Below are positions 21,812 through 34,960 of a DNA stretch of 64,000 nt, piece by piece. Within the stretch, counting starts at the first letter, position 1. Each line of letters starts with the position of its first letter. The stretch covers positions 66,665,869 to 66,729,868 of the forward strand of contig NC_046683.1 in the NCBI RefSeq assembly GCF_009870125.1. The letters run 5' to 3'. A program made the position numbers and the translations under genes. A model generated the notes under the pieces. The model was not told the DNA's origin. It saw nothing but the letters and a program-made list of their open reading frames with translations, and did no database searches. This DNA comes from Drosophila pseudoobscura (Eukaryota > Arthropoda > Insecta > Diptera > Drosophilidae).

Positions 21812-23450
21812 ATGGTTAAACTGGACAAATGCCGTGTCTGCTGTTGCAGAGTCAAACGGGAGGACGAGGCATACAACTTGTTGGAAATCCCCAAGGCGGC
21901 AGCAATGTTCACCGCTTGCACAAATTTGATGGTGGACCCTCGGCAGGATTTTCTTCTGCCCAGTGTATTGTGCTGTGGATGCTACGAGGAGCTGGAAAAG
22001 TTCTACGCATTCCGCACTCTCTGTATAGAGACGGACACTAAATGGCGCGCACTAAAAGAAGACACGGCAAGGGAGATACACGTTGAGGACACCGAGGATG
22101 AGGATGACATCATTGAATCCATTCAGCTAAGTCCTGAACCGCCCATGGAACCCATACAGCTATGCCCTGTCGCACCGATGGAATCCATACATCCAAATCC
22201 TATCCTTATTGAATCCATACAGGTAATTTCTGTTTCATCCATTGAACACGCACCAGGGAAAAGTCCTGTTCCAGCCAAAGAATCCACACAACTGGAGCTG
22301 GTGGAGTGCACAGATGCCGAAAAGAGTCCTCAAAGTTCAAGGAAGGACAAGGAACAAAATGCAAAGAATCCAACTCCACAAAAGGTGAGTGGAAGACCAC
22401 AAGCGAGGACCAATTTACGGATATTACACGATCTTCTAGGTTCCTTTAAAGCTTCGAGAGATTCTCTACCGTTCCACTGGCGATATCGAGCGCACGGATC
22501 CACATGCAGTAGAGCTTATTGGACAAACCTCCAATCTGGATTTCCTCAGCCGTTTCACGTGCAACATCTGCTCAAAGGAATTTGCCACCGAAAGACGCTG
22601 CCAGATCCACAAGCAGCAGCATGATGGACATTTGCTCTTTCCCTGCACAGAGCCTGGGTGTGCGGAGAGCTTCAATAGACGGGAGCAGCGCACGGAGCAC
22701 ATGAAGACACATACGGTTCATTGGTTCTCCTGCGAGCAGGAGGGATGCAACAAGAAATACCGCCACAAGGGCACGCTGGTGGCGCACCAGCGAAAAGCCC
22801 ACGACATAGGCTCCAAGTCCAAGTCGCACGTTTGCGAGTTCTGCGGCAAGGTCTTTCACACTCCGGCCACGCTCAACCACCATCGGTACACACACAAGGA
22901 CAAGATTCAAATGCCGTTTGCCTGCGAGGAGTCGGGCTGCTCCTTGCGCTTCCGGAAACGGCATCACCTACAGGACCACACGATGCGACACAAGGGCATC
23001 AAGAACTACGCGTGTCCCCACTGCGGCGAGAAGAAGATAACCCTCAACGAGCTCAAAGTCCACATCAATCACCACACCCTGGAGCGCACTTGGTCCTGCC
23101 CGCACTGCTCGAAGGTGTGCAACAGCTCGACCAATCTGGGAGCGCACGTTCGAGCGGTCCATGAGGCTGTCAGGAAATTTCCCTGCGGCTTTTGCAACAT
23201 GACCTTCGTGAGGTCCCACACGAGGCGATATCACGAGATGACCCACACGGGCGAGAGGAACTACAAGTGCAAGCAGTGTGGCAAGGGTTTCACCCAGCCC
23301 GCCACTCTGCGCGTTCACCGAAAGATCCACGAGAGATCCAGGCCGAGACCGCCAACGCCTGTGGTCTGTGTGGTCCCCGTGGTCTCAGTGGTGCCTGTGG
23401 TTTCGGTAGTGCCCATGGGCATATCCGTACTGGGTGGAGAACTGCTCTAA
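21812..23450 (+). CDS. ZAD-C2H2 zinc-finger protein 2
   Basis: Exons join(21812..22384, 22440..23450) give 527 residues; the 55-nt intron (GTGAGT/TAG, phase 0) sits at the same place as in ZAD gene 1. The ZAD has C7-x2-C10 and C54-x2-C57. The linker carries an imperfect repeat of about 13 residues around the PME(S/P)I motif (about residues 100-145). Nine C2H2 fingers fill most of exon 2, in the same order as the paralogue; HTGERNYKC links the last two. The C terminus is a hydrophobic, Val-Pro-rich repeat (VVSVVP) of about 25 residues that the first gene lacks. It is expected to be nuclear and DNA-binding; targets are unknown. Differences in the linker, the tail and finger residues suggest divergence in partners or targets after duplication. 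Confidence 0.88.
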
Positions 23451-24828
23451 AGTCAACTTTCTGTGGAATTTAGTAGGAATAAGTAGGAGCACTAGTCATC
23501 CATTGAATGGTTTAAATTTGTGGAAAATACTGATACTACGAATTTAAAATATGCTATATGGTGTAATTGTTATCCCGTTCTTCTGAAATGAGCTACATCC
23601 AACACATAGGTTAATCCTTAGGCAAAATATTAGAACATATATGAGACCCAACACTCTACCGCCTTTTCTCTCTGGCACACCTTTGCCCTCGAACTCCATT
23701 AGTACGAGTATCATAAAAACAACTCCATTTTTTATTTGGGATTCAGAATGTAAATAGCATTAATATGTTTAATTATATTTTCAACTAAAAAAAAAAAAAT
23801 GTACAGGAAATGCGTGTGTTTTATTTTGTTTTTAAATTAGAGGAGAGCTACTATTCGTAAAAACTAAAATACAATACGTCGCGACCTCTGCTAAAGGTGA
23901 GTCTGTGATTCGTGATCTGTGTGTATATCGGTATATAGATAGCTATTTAGTATATTGAATATTGTGGTAAATGATATGATGTGTGTGCCACTGTGCTGCT
24001 GCTGCTGCTGCCACATTTCCCCCACGACTGCGTAAATATTGTGAAATCTGTTGCATTAAAATCGTTGTAAATATGTTTCTTTATAGATAGATAGGTAGAT
24101 AGATATATCTGCATCTGCATCTGCATCTGGATCTGTATCTGCTTTTTGCTGTGAGCTAAATGGTTGTATTTCTTGCTGTAAATATGTTGTGTGTGTGTGT
24201 GTATATAAATATTGTTGTATTCGTATTTGTATTCGTATATGGTATATATCGTTTATATATATGTATATATATATATATGTTGTTTTGTTTTTGGGGGGAA
24301 ATACGGTTCGCTTCTGTCTTCTATTTTCGCTTCATTGTTCGTCCTTAAGGCTATTGAAAAAATGTTGACATTTTTAGAAAATGCTTTAAAGTACATATAG
24401 AACATAAGAATATAGCATATTATAGGCTAAATATCACCCACGATTAAATCGTTGCTTATAGACTATATAAACACTAGATATATAATACATTCTTGCCTTG
24501 TATATTCATATAAATATATCCCCTATATCATATCATATCATATCATATATCGTATCATATCATATCATATCATATCATATATAAACCAAAAGACACAAGT
24601 CGTCGTCTCCTAAGCACTAAGTGGTAAATGGTAAATGGTAGATGATAGATGGTATCGTATCCATAGATAAATCTTATATAAATCGTATATACTCTTACAA
24701 GCTATGGGGTGTGTATAACGGTATTCCTATATGCTATTAACATTTTTAAGCTCGCTGAACAATTTCACATTCATTTCCCTCACATCCTCCGCATCCTCCA
24801 CATCCTCCAATCTCTTCTCTATCTTCTC
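23451..24828 (-). other. Intergenic strip and probable 3' UTR of the minus-strand membrane-protein gene
   Basis: ZAD gene 2 ends at 23450 and the membrane-protein gene ends, on the other strand, at 24829, so the two converge. The 24.0-24.8 kb part is AT-rich and full of short repeats (GATA-type near 24086-24106, ATCTGC near 24108-24142, GT at 24187-24203, ATATC at 24525-24583). Reverse-strand AATAAA sequences exist near 23730 and 23821, consistent with a long 3' UTR. Its true end is not known. Confidence 0.45.
24525..24583. repeat. ATATC pentamer array
   Basis: About eleven CATAT/ATATC units, one interrupted by CGTATC. It lies in the predicted 3' UTR of the minus-strand gene. Confidence 0.9.
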
Positions 24829-26698
24829 TTAGACATAATCCGAGGGCACTGTACTGGTGCTCGTCTCGTTGATGGCCGCCAATCGTGGCGCTCGGCGCTG
24901 TGTCATGGCCGCTGCCACCGCCGCCGCTGCTACCGCATCTCCTGGCATCAATCCCGTGGTGGCAATGCCACCTCCTCCGCCCGCATTCGCCCCACCGCCA
25001 TGGTGATCCCAATTCGGCAGCGGCTGTGACATCACGTTCAGTCCAACGATTTCGTAGGCCCCCTGATTGCTGCCACTTGGCCCGCCACCGCCACCGCCGC
25101 CGGGCATGGCCGTCACCGACAGATCCGAGTAGTAGGCACTGCTCGGTGCCGATGAGACGACCATGGGAATGTCCTGTTCGTGTCCCTGGAAATTGTACTT
25201 CTGTGGGGAGGATAGCAGAGATATTTCGGTATTAGTTTTGGGCGATTTTGCTGAGCACAGATGGGGGAACTGAGAAAACTATGAAACAGTCTCGTACGGG
25301 GGGAGATCAATGATATATCAATGATTCGGAATTTCTGCTCAATTTTCCGTCCGATTCAGGACAACCGTTTCACGAGACGGTTTTCGAGGGTTTCTGCAGT
25401 ATATCCGTCTCAAGTCTGTGTCTGCTCAAACGATTCTCTTGGTCTTCTATATCTTCGGTAATCGATAGTTAGGCCTACTTTTCAATACTGACCTCACCAC
25501 ACTGACTGTAGGCGGTATTCTGGTACGAGGGATTTGCGGAGCGCACCGACTCCCGGTCGAGCTCCGCGTAGAGGGCCTCGCTGACGCCCACCGGACTGTA
25601 GGCATCATCCATGTGGGTATAGTGGTTCTCCGCCGGGGATGTGGATGGCGGGCCGATCTGGTCGGGGCCGGCGGAAGAGCGTCGACTGCCGCCGAGCCAG
25701 GTCCAGACGCCAGAGTTGCTTGTGGGCCGCCGGATGCTGTCCGCCGAGTGCTTTATGGAGATGGGCGATCGATTCTGGCCGCCATTCCGGTTGTTGCGAC
25801 ACCACCAGGGCTGCGGGCGGCCACCTGTGGAAGGGATTGGGAGGGATGGATGGAGTGCAATGAGTCGACGGCTTGGAATCCGAACGCAGCGGCAGCACAA
25901 CAAAATCTATCTGACATTTTCGGTTTATAATCGGGCGATAAATCAAACATTCACCACACACCACACACTGCTGCTGAGGGATAAAAAAAAACGCAAACAA
26001 AAGACAGCAAACAAACAGATAGACAAACCAACAAACCAACAAACAAACAAAGCGTAAATTAAATGCCTGTCAACTGGCATTGGGAATCGGCATCGGCATC
26101 GGCATCGGCTGCGGCTGCGGCATTGGGAATCGGAATCGAGGTGGCAAAATGTTGCAGTTGCAGTTGCAGTTGCACCACCAGTTGGCCGAAAATGCCAAAT
26201 GTTTCTCCTTCCTGCTGCTTTTGCTGCTGTTGCTGCTATCAACACATGTGATCTTAAGGCCTGGGAGTTTAATGGAGCTCCTGCTTCGCCAGCCCCCATC
26301 TCCCCCGAAAGATGTGACTCAGAGGATAACCATAGAAAAGCACTCAAATATATGGTTTGCCACTCATTAAACTCATAATTTATAGACATCTCTCGCATAA
26401 TTGGTAGCCATAAAACGCTCTCTCTCGCTCTTTCTCTCTCTCTCTCCCTGGGGAAGACCTGTTCTCAACATCCGCTTTGGGGCTCGGGTTTACTCATTTG
26501 CCTAGCAGTTTGCGCAAAATCTATATAAATGTTGCTGTATATTATATTTTATATATATATTTCTATATTTTTAAGTCGCCTTTCACTCTCATTAACTCTG
26601 GAAAATGATGGAGCCACTCGAGAGCCACTCGCGAGAGCCACTTGCGAAAGCCACTTGGGCCGATTCAACTAATTAGCCTGGTGCATACGCAACGGCAA

Positions 26699-26737
<39 letters not shown>

Positions 26738-28073
26738 AATGGATGGACAGACGGACACAGCTTCCCAAGTTATGTACATGCATAATGCAGGCAGAGAGGC
26801 CCCAGTGCCAGTTGCGACTCCAAGTCGAAGTCGGAGTCGGAGTCGAAGTCTGTTTTATGCTTATGATTTACGTACTCCGCTAAGCGAATGTCCAGCTCTG
26901 GCTCTGGCTGGGGCTCTGACTGGGGCTCTGGCTATGACTCTGTGGCTTTAGCTGTGGCGATTATTACCCCCAAACTGCAAAAAGTTATCGTATGTAGGTG
27001 CTCATATACATGCATTTTGTGCATGTCACCAATGCCACAAAACAACACACACACGTTACCCGCTCCCCCTGCTCCCCCGCTCTCCCCCCCGTTCCCCGTT
27101 CCCCGAGACTCCCAACTCCAAGTGCAACTCCGATTTAATGGCTGTTTTTGCGCTGTGTTAACGATGTTGCCGCAGCTACTGGCTGCATGGCCATTGCGAG
27201 TCGAGGCGAGTCGATTCGAGTCGAGTCGAGTCGAGAGCTGTGCTTTAGAGGTAACTGCATTGCACTTTTGGTTTTTTCCGATTTTTTCCACCTTTTTTTT
27301 TTTGGGTTTCCCAATGCTGTGGCACAGTGGTAGAAAAAGGGTTAGAACCCCCGCGGGAGCTTCAGGAAATTATAGGAAATATTTGGGGATATTGGGGATT
27401 CGTATGCCATAACAATCTTGGCTCCAGAAAAGTGTAAGCAAAGTGCCAGCTTCCTGCATGCAGCAGCGCCCATCGGCTGCTCCCTAAAAGCCGCTTCAAA
27501 GAAAGAGTTTCCGAAGCATTTCGGTGCCACTGTGCCACCCGGCTGCTGCTGCTGTTCTGTGGCACAGCTACCGCTTGTCTCTTATCTGTGGCTGCTTATC
27601 GCGGGGCAGCAGCAGCGGCAGCAGCCGCCAAAAACCAGCAAACGGCAAATTGTTGTTAACAAAATATTTCACAGTCAAAGAAAAAAAGGAGAAAAAACAA
27701 AGAGAATTTCCAAATAAAAATAAAATATTAACGAGCATTTTTGTGATTTGGAATTTAATTTGTGTGTGTTTGAGGGGTGGAAGGGGGGGGCGGAGGGGGG
27801 TTTTCTGTGGGGGTTTCCTTTGCTGAGTTTCGCTTGGGGTTCCACGGCAAATGGCAAATATGACATGTGTAATGAAGTCTTAATAGTTGGATATTTTGGC
27901 CAGAGATAATGCCAATCGCTGTGCAGCCGAGCAGCCGAGCAGCCGGTGTCATGCCCGTTTAATGGCCAACAAATGTCACATGGCATTCGGTGTTTTTTGT
28001 CGGTTTTGCTGCCCGATTATCGTGCATTCTTTTTTGAATGCATAATTAAAACGAATCAATGTTACGCATACGC

Positions 28074-28106
<33 letters not shown>

Positions 28107-31100
28107 TACGTTGGCTGCTGTTCAGAAAGATAATTGCAATTACAAGGAATTTCCAATGGGGAAACACAGACAGACAGGCAGCAGAATGTGGCAATTGTTG
28201 AGAGAAGATTGCTGCTTAAATATGGAAATTAGTCGAGGGGGGGAGGGGGCGTTTGTAATAGGTTTTCCAAAAGGTTTTTCCATAGTCTCAATGGAAAATG
28301 TGTGCCACAGTTGAATGAACAGCTTGAACAGTTTTCTCCACGGACAAAAAGGAGAAAGAGACACAGCAACAACAGCAACAACAGCAACAGAGATCTGTGG
28401 CAACTGTGGCAACTGCTGTGGCGCTTGTCTCTCAACTCCGCCGACATTCAACATTCAACATTCAGCATTCAACATTCGGAGACATAATCACGCGCTTTAA
28501 AAGCCTGCTGACAGCTTAACGATTTGTGGCGATTGTTTTGTTGTCTCTCTGGCTTTTGTCTCCAGTTGTTTTTCCCTGCCACATGCAGTCCGTGCGTACC
28601 ACCGAAAACGAAATGCCACTTTTGCCAAAATAAAATCCAAACAGCGAAACATTCGACGGGGGGACAACTAATTGGCTGCTGTGACATTAAATGCCGTCAA
28701 CAATTTGTCCTGCATGTCGATTGTCAGTCCTCCCCAAACAAAAACAGAAACAAACAAAAAAACCAGAGAGACGACGAATGCGACAGTGAAATTGGCGCCA
28801 AAAAGCTCCACAGAGAATTGCACAAAAGAGAGGGAGAGATTGAGAGAGAGAGAGCGAGAGAGGGGAGGGGTGGAACGGGAGAAAGAGTGGGGAGAGGTGG
28901 TCTCTTGTGGCCTTTGGGGCTTGGGTTGGGTCCAGGTATCGTTTGTCAATAATTCGCCTACTGCCGAGAGCCACAGAGCCGCAACTACAGAATCCCGCGA
29001 TTCGAGCAACTAAATCAAAAACAAAAACAAACACAAATGCAACAACAGAAAAAGAGCTTTTCCTGCACGATTTTCAAACGTGTTTGACGACCATGACAAT
29101 TGTTTTGGGTTTTTGCCTTAATTTGTCTACAAATTTTCTCTTCCTTTTCTTGGTTTCAATTTCAGCTGCCGCAGGAGGAGACAGCAACGGCAGCAGCAAC
29201 GGCAGCATCTTAGATTTGTGGCACGAACGTGAAGTTCATGCATTGTCGTCAAAAAATTTGTCTTCATTTTCTTGAACAAATTAAAATGTTTTTGCCACTT
29301 GTCTGAGGGAACAGAATGAAGGATTTCCTCCTTGAATCGCATGCAACGCCAGAATTATGCAATTAAAAATGGAAATGGAAATTCCGAGTAAAAGGCCGAC
29401 CCTTCCCTCCCCGCAAGGCCCCTCCCTTGATGCTTGCTGGTTGCTAATTAATCAGGCATGGCAAAAAGGCCAACAGAGTGATGATCATCAGGGAAGTCAC
29501 GAAAGGGCAGCCAGCCAGCAGCAGCAAAAAAGATACATAATGAAAGGGCAATAAGTTCGATGACAGCGACGATCATTCACTGAGGAAAAACGATGGGAGA
29601 AGGGACGGGGCTTTCGCTTGAAGAACCATTAATTGGTGAAAGAAGGCCACAAGACCTGGACGAATTATTCCAGTTCAATTCAGGGCAATTCCCTCGCCGG
29701 AGACTCGCATTAAATGTGTAATACTTCATTCACTTACCATTGGCATTCGCTGATTTAATTCTGCAACGAGATAAGAATGGACAATGAAAAATGTGTACAA
29801 ATGTTGTAACAATTAATAAAAACATGCAGTATTTAATAGAGTGGCGCATAAATTAGCTCTTAAGTAAACTTATTCTAAATGTCAAATTTGTTGCACCACA
29901 AAACGAATGACTCAAGACACAAACTGGAGGAGGTGGCACGCTCTCGCTCGTTGCGTGCGTGCGACGGGCAGCAGATACAAAGTATCTGGCTATCGGAATA
30001 TCTTCGGATCTTAGGACAACAGAAATGCATTAGCATTCGTTTGGGCCACAATACGAGGCGTTTAGAGCCAGGCAAAATCATGGCCGCGAGAAAGATGTTT
30101 TGGCATTTGAAAGGCCCAGTCCCAGTCCGGGGCTCACTCGTGAGTGATTTGTGGCAGGTGTGCGCGAGAGGCACACACACACACACACAGAGAGAGGGGT
30201 TTCTGGAACAGTTTTTTGTTGTTGTTCTTCAATCAAGTGTTTGCACTCTGGTTTTCTGGGTCAACGGGCGAACCTGATACCTCCAATGCCCATACACGTA
30301 CACGTACACCCCTCTCCCTCCCCCTCCCCCCTCCCTCCCTCTCTCTGTATCTTTATAGAGATATATACACCGATCTGTGCGTATCAATTAACCGACTGTC
30401 TGTCTGTCTGTCTGTCCAATCGGTCCAATTTGATTGAGTGCAGTGCGGCATGCCTCATGCCTCCTGCCTCATGCCTCCTGCCTCATGCGGCCGTGTCGAT
30501 CCACAATTTTCCCCTCGCTTTGCCTTGATCGATTATAATGTTAAACCGCAACGCGACTTGCGACTTGCAATTCGATTTTTCCGTTTTCCTTTTAGCCTTT
30601 TTGTTCTCCTCAATTCAATTAAATTGAACAAGCGGCCAGACTCCGCTCCACACCGACCGGTGGGGGGGGGGGGAGGGGGGCCTTGGCTCTGCGCTAATTT
30701 TCCCCCAAACTGTGCTTTTCTCTTCTCTCCCCGTGTTTTCCACTGATTTTCCTTTTGCCTTTGCGTTATGTTCAATTTTCTGCGCTTGTAGTTGGCATTT
30801 TTCTCTTTTTCCAAGAGTTTGATCGGGTTTCTTTGGCTTTGTTGGTTTTGTTGGTTTTGTTGGTTTCGTTTTTTGGTTGCATGCTAATTGAACACGCCTT
30901 TTTGTGTCTTAAATGCATTAAGCGGTCTCTAAACTTGACTTTTAGTTGTGCAACCAACGAATGAAACCAACAAAAAGCGGGCTCCGAGCGGACTAGGAGG
31001 ACCTTGATTCAAATGTTTATTGAAATCAAATCGATATAGAAACAAAAAAGCAGTCAAATCGAGGGCACTTTCAGTTAAAAGAGAAGGGCCAGAACTTTGA

Positions 31101-34100
31101 ATGAAGGCAATACCTAAAAGAACTGCATTCCCCATCCAAAAAAGAAGAACCCTGTAGACAGAGAGAGAGAGAGGGAGAGAGAGAGCGCATGGGTTCCTTT
31201 ATCTAACCTTAAATCAAATAATGAAGGACTTTTGGGAATCTATTAGTTAAACGCCAAGGGAATGACAGGGGAATGATATCCCCTCCAGCAAAGCCCTCAG
31301 ATTCGATGGAAGTCTTTCTCTTGCAGTGTTTTTTCACCCAAAACTCCTTTCCAAAAACCCCTTCAGCACTGCCCCTTCGATTGCCAATTGCCAATTGCCA
31401 ATTACAAAATTCAATTCCAGTGGCACTTTGAGATTTTCCCGACAAGCCTGTCGCGCTCTGAGAGCATTTCAAAGACATTACCATGTCTAGACATTGGGCA
31501 AACATTGTCAAAAAAATATCCAAAAAATACACATGGACCCATGGATATGTATAAGCGGACAAAATCCGAATGGCAGGTGCCACTTAAGACTTAAGCTCAA
31601 TAAGGTGGCCCACAAAGCGAGGCAAATCAGAGACTTTTCCGAATTCGATTCAGAGACAAAACCAAACTCGGGGGGACATGTGCCAAGCAAATTTATAGCA
31701 CCATTAGAGCGGGGAGCGGGGAGTAGGGAGCGGGGAGCGAGTGGGGCCGAGAACTGCATCAATATGCAAATAAGTGTAACCGATATTACATGTAATTGCT
31801 GCTAATTTGGCAGCCAACACGTCCAACCACGACGTGACATGCTCCACACACACACACACACACACACACAGCCACACACACACACACACACACACACAGC
31901 GAGGCTATGCGACAGCGACAGAGATATACCGCCGGAGCCAGAGGTTGTTCAGATCCGAATAAAAGTAGTCGCGAATAAAACAAGTCTCCCCCCAAAATGA
32001 GTGACTAAGGCTGACGGCAAGGTAAACAGCGTGACAATCCACCGAGTCCGCCCGGGAAGGGGGGGCCGTACGAAGGGTACGGGTTGCAGGTATTATAGGT
32101 GATTAATGCAAAATCAAATTTGGTCCAAAAACCGTGAGAATGGCGGACCAATTGCCATTGATTGAGACAACTCTACATGGACTACACGGGAGTGAATTAA
32201 TTGTGCTGCAAATGTGGTCAGAGTTTCGGGCGGAATATGGGCGGATGGAGCTGGAACCAGCCCCGAACGACATGCTGGTCAAGTGAGCTCAGAGACTGCG
32301 GTAGTCTAAGGTTGATTGGGGTTGAAGAGGAGCAGAGGCACAGCATGGAATAGAAGAGGCCCTTGGCTTCAGGCCAGAGAGAAGAAAGTGGGAAAAAGAC
32401 GAATCCATCAATGAGAGGAGAAATTAGAGAAATTCCAGCATGGATGCATGGGAAGAGCGAGCACCCAAGCCCCTTCCCCTCCCACAAGACCTCCAAAAAT
32501 ATTGCCCAAGTGCCAGTGCCAGTGCCGGACCACGGATATGTGAAAAGAGCAGCCGTATCATACATTTGCTTAGTTCTTCTGCCAGACCGTGGCCACAGAA
32601 GGGATCAATAACGGTCAAGACTGCCGGAAAAAGGTAAGAGAGAGAGTGTGTGGAACATACTCCTCTGTCTCAGCTTAGATCTTGCAGCTTCCCATCTTTC
32701 GCTCCTCCTCCGAAGGCCGTAGGAATCCCTATTTCTTCGGTAGAGCTAATCATCTCCCATCGAGTTATGAAAGATTCCCCCGTTTTAAGCCCCTCTCACA
32801 CCATTCGACTCCAAAAACAACTCCATTCAATTCTCTCATTCGCTTCGCATTTCGCATTTCAAATTTGTTTGTTTGTTTATTTGTTTGTTTTGTTGGCTTG
32901 GGCGAATAATTTGCAGAAATTAATTTTATGCAAACATGCCGCCAAATAAGACGACATGACAATTTAATTGGACGCGACATGTGGCCAGCGTTTCCACTTC
33001 AAATTGGAAGCCAACGGCAGTGGCGGTGGCAGTGGCGGTGGCGGTGGCAACAAGCGCGGCGCCTGCGCCTGCGCAACTGCCAATCGATGGAGAAACCGCA
33101 CCGCACCGCCCCGCACCGCCCCGCACCACACCAGAAACCAAGCAAGAAAAATTTCTGTTAATTTGGCACTCGCGTGAGTTGTTCTGTACCGTACCGTACC
33201 GCCCTCGCACCCGTTAGAGCCATTCCACGCCATTCCATCGACAGATCGAATACCCATTTGAATGGACCTGTACTTGTGTCTCGATTCGATTCGATTCGAT
33301 TCGTATTGATTCGAGTAAGTATGTGACCCACTCTGTATGTGGCATTTTGATAGACTCCCCGTCTGTACTGTAGTAGGCATGGGTATGATTTCCATCCCCC
33401 CCACACACATGTAGGCAGGCGCAGAGTATCTCGGTTTTTTATGGAAACGCCTGTGGCAGAACTGCTGTTTCGGCTTGTGTTTCTTTTAAAGAGCAATTAA
33501 GTAATAAAGCAATTTCATGTTCCTTTGTTTTGCGGTCTTCGATTATTTTGCGGCCTGGGCCGTCGCCGCCACCGCCACCGCCACCGCCACCGCGCGCTGT
33601 TCTTTGACTCACTTAAGAGGTTTTATATTTATTTACTTTTTTGGTGGGCGTTTAATTGAATTGCTGGCATGGTATGGCATGGTATGGTTTGGTATGGCAT
33701 AGTACCGCTTGGTCTCTCATGGTGTTGCCTGTGTGGGCAATGCAATGCATTGTAAATCTCAATAGTTACACAGATCCCACCGCTCAGATACTCAGACACT
33801 CAGTACTCAGATACAGTATATATTCGCGCGCATATCTGCGGCGGGGAGACTCTTACGGGTATGTATATTTTTGTTGTTGTTTTTGTTGCTGTTTTTTTTT
33901 CAATTTGTCTGGCTCTTGTAAATGTCGCCGTCGCCGTCGCCGCTGCCTGTCGCCTGCCTCTGAGCATGACGGATCGTTGGGGTCGTCAAAGGGGTTAACA
34001 GTTGAATGTCCCTCCAGAGGAGCCATACATACATACATAGGTACACGTGTGTGTGTGTGTGTGTGTGTGTGTTTTTTTGCCATCATACGAGTACATTATC

Positions 34101-34914
34101 GTGACTAATTGTGGCATTTTTCTAGCTAAATGCCAAAATGTGTTCGTTTATTCATAATTTTTCTAATTTCGGCTATTTCGATATTTTGCTATTTGTTTTT
34201 GTTGGCCAATTAATTTTGAGTGGTTTATTTATGGGTTTATTTATGGGGTCTGGGGGAGGAAGAGTCAAATATATTATCGCAGCAATTGATTATGTTCGAA
34301 GCAATTCAAATATTCAAATATTTATACGTGTTCAATGTTTTAACGAATATCTTTTGAACTTTCTTGGTATTTTATCAGGATTTTATTAGGATCTACTTTT
34401 TACTCTAAGGTAAGGCGAAAATGTATCACAACCCACCGATGGGCACGGCTGCATGACGCGGGACAGACGTGTTTTTGGGAATATAATTTCTGGATCTACA
34501 TGGAATGTTATCTATAGTTTTCCATCTTTTTTGATCGAATACCTGTTGAGTTTTTCTACATTTCTTATGGTATTCTTTTGATTGGACTTACCTTCTACAT
34601 CTTAGAACTATGACCATTACAATAGCACCTATAAGAGCCGATATGATTGAAACTATGATTAGGGTGAATGCCCATCCAAGTTCGCCAGCTTTATCTGCAA
34701 AGAAATAAACGTAGAATTATATACTAGAACATGTATCTTGTATCCGTATGTAGGTTGTTGCTTGCGTAATAAAAAATACGAAAAAAAAACTGGATGATCA
34801 GATGGGGGCCCCAACAGTGGATGTAATTTTTTTATGATTATGCATTATTTTATGGCGCGATGGCGATAAAGATGATGAATTCATAAAAAGTTATGAATAT
34901 GAATGGGAGCATTG

Positions 34915-34960
<46 letters not shown>

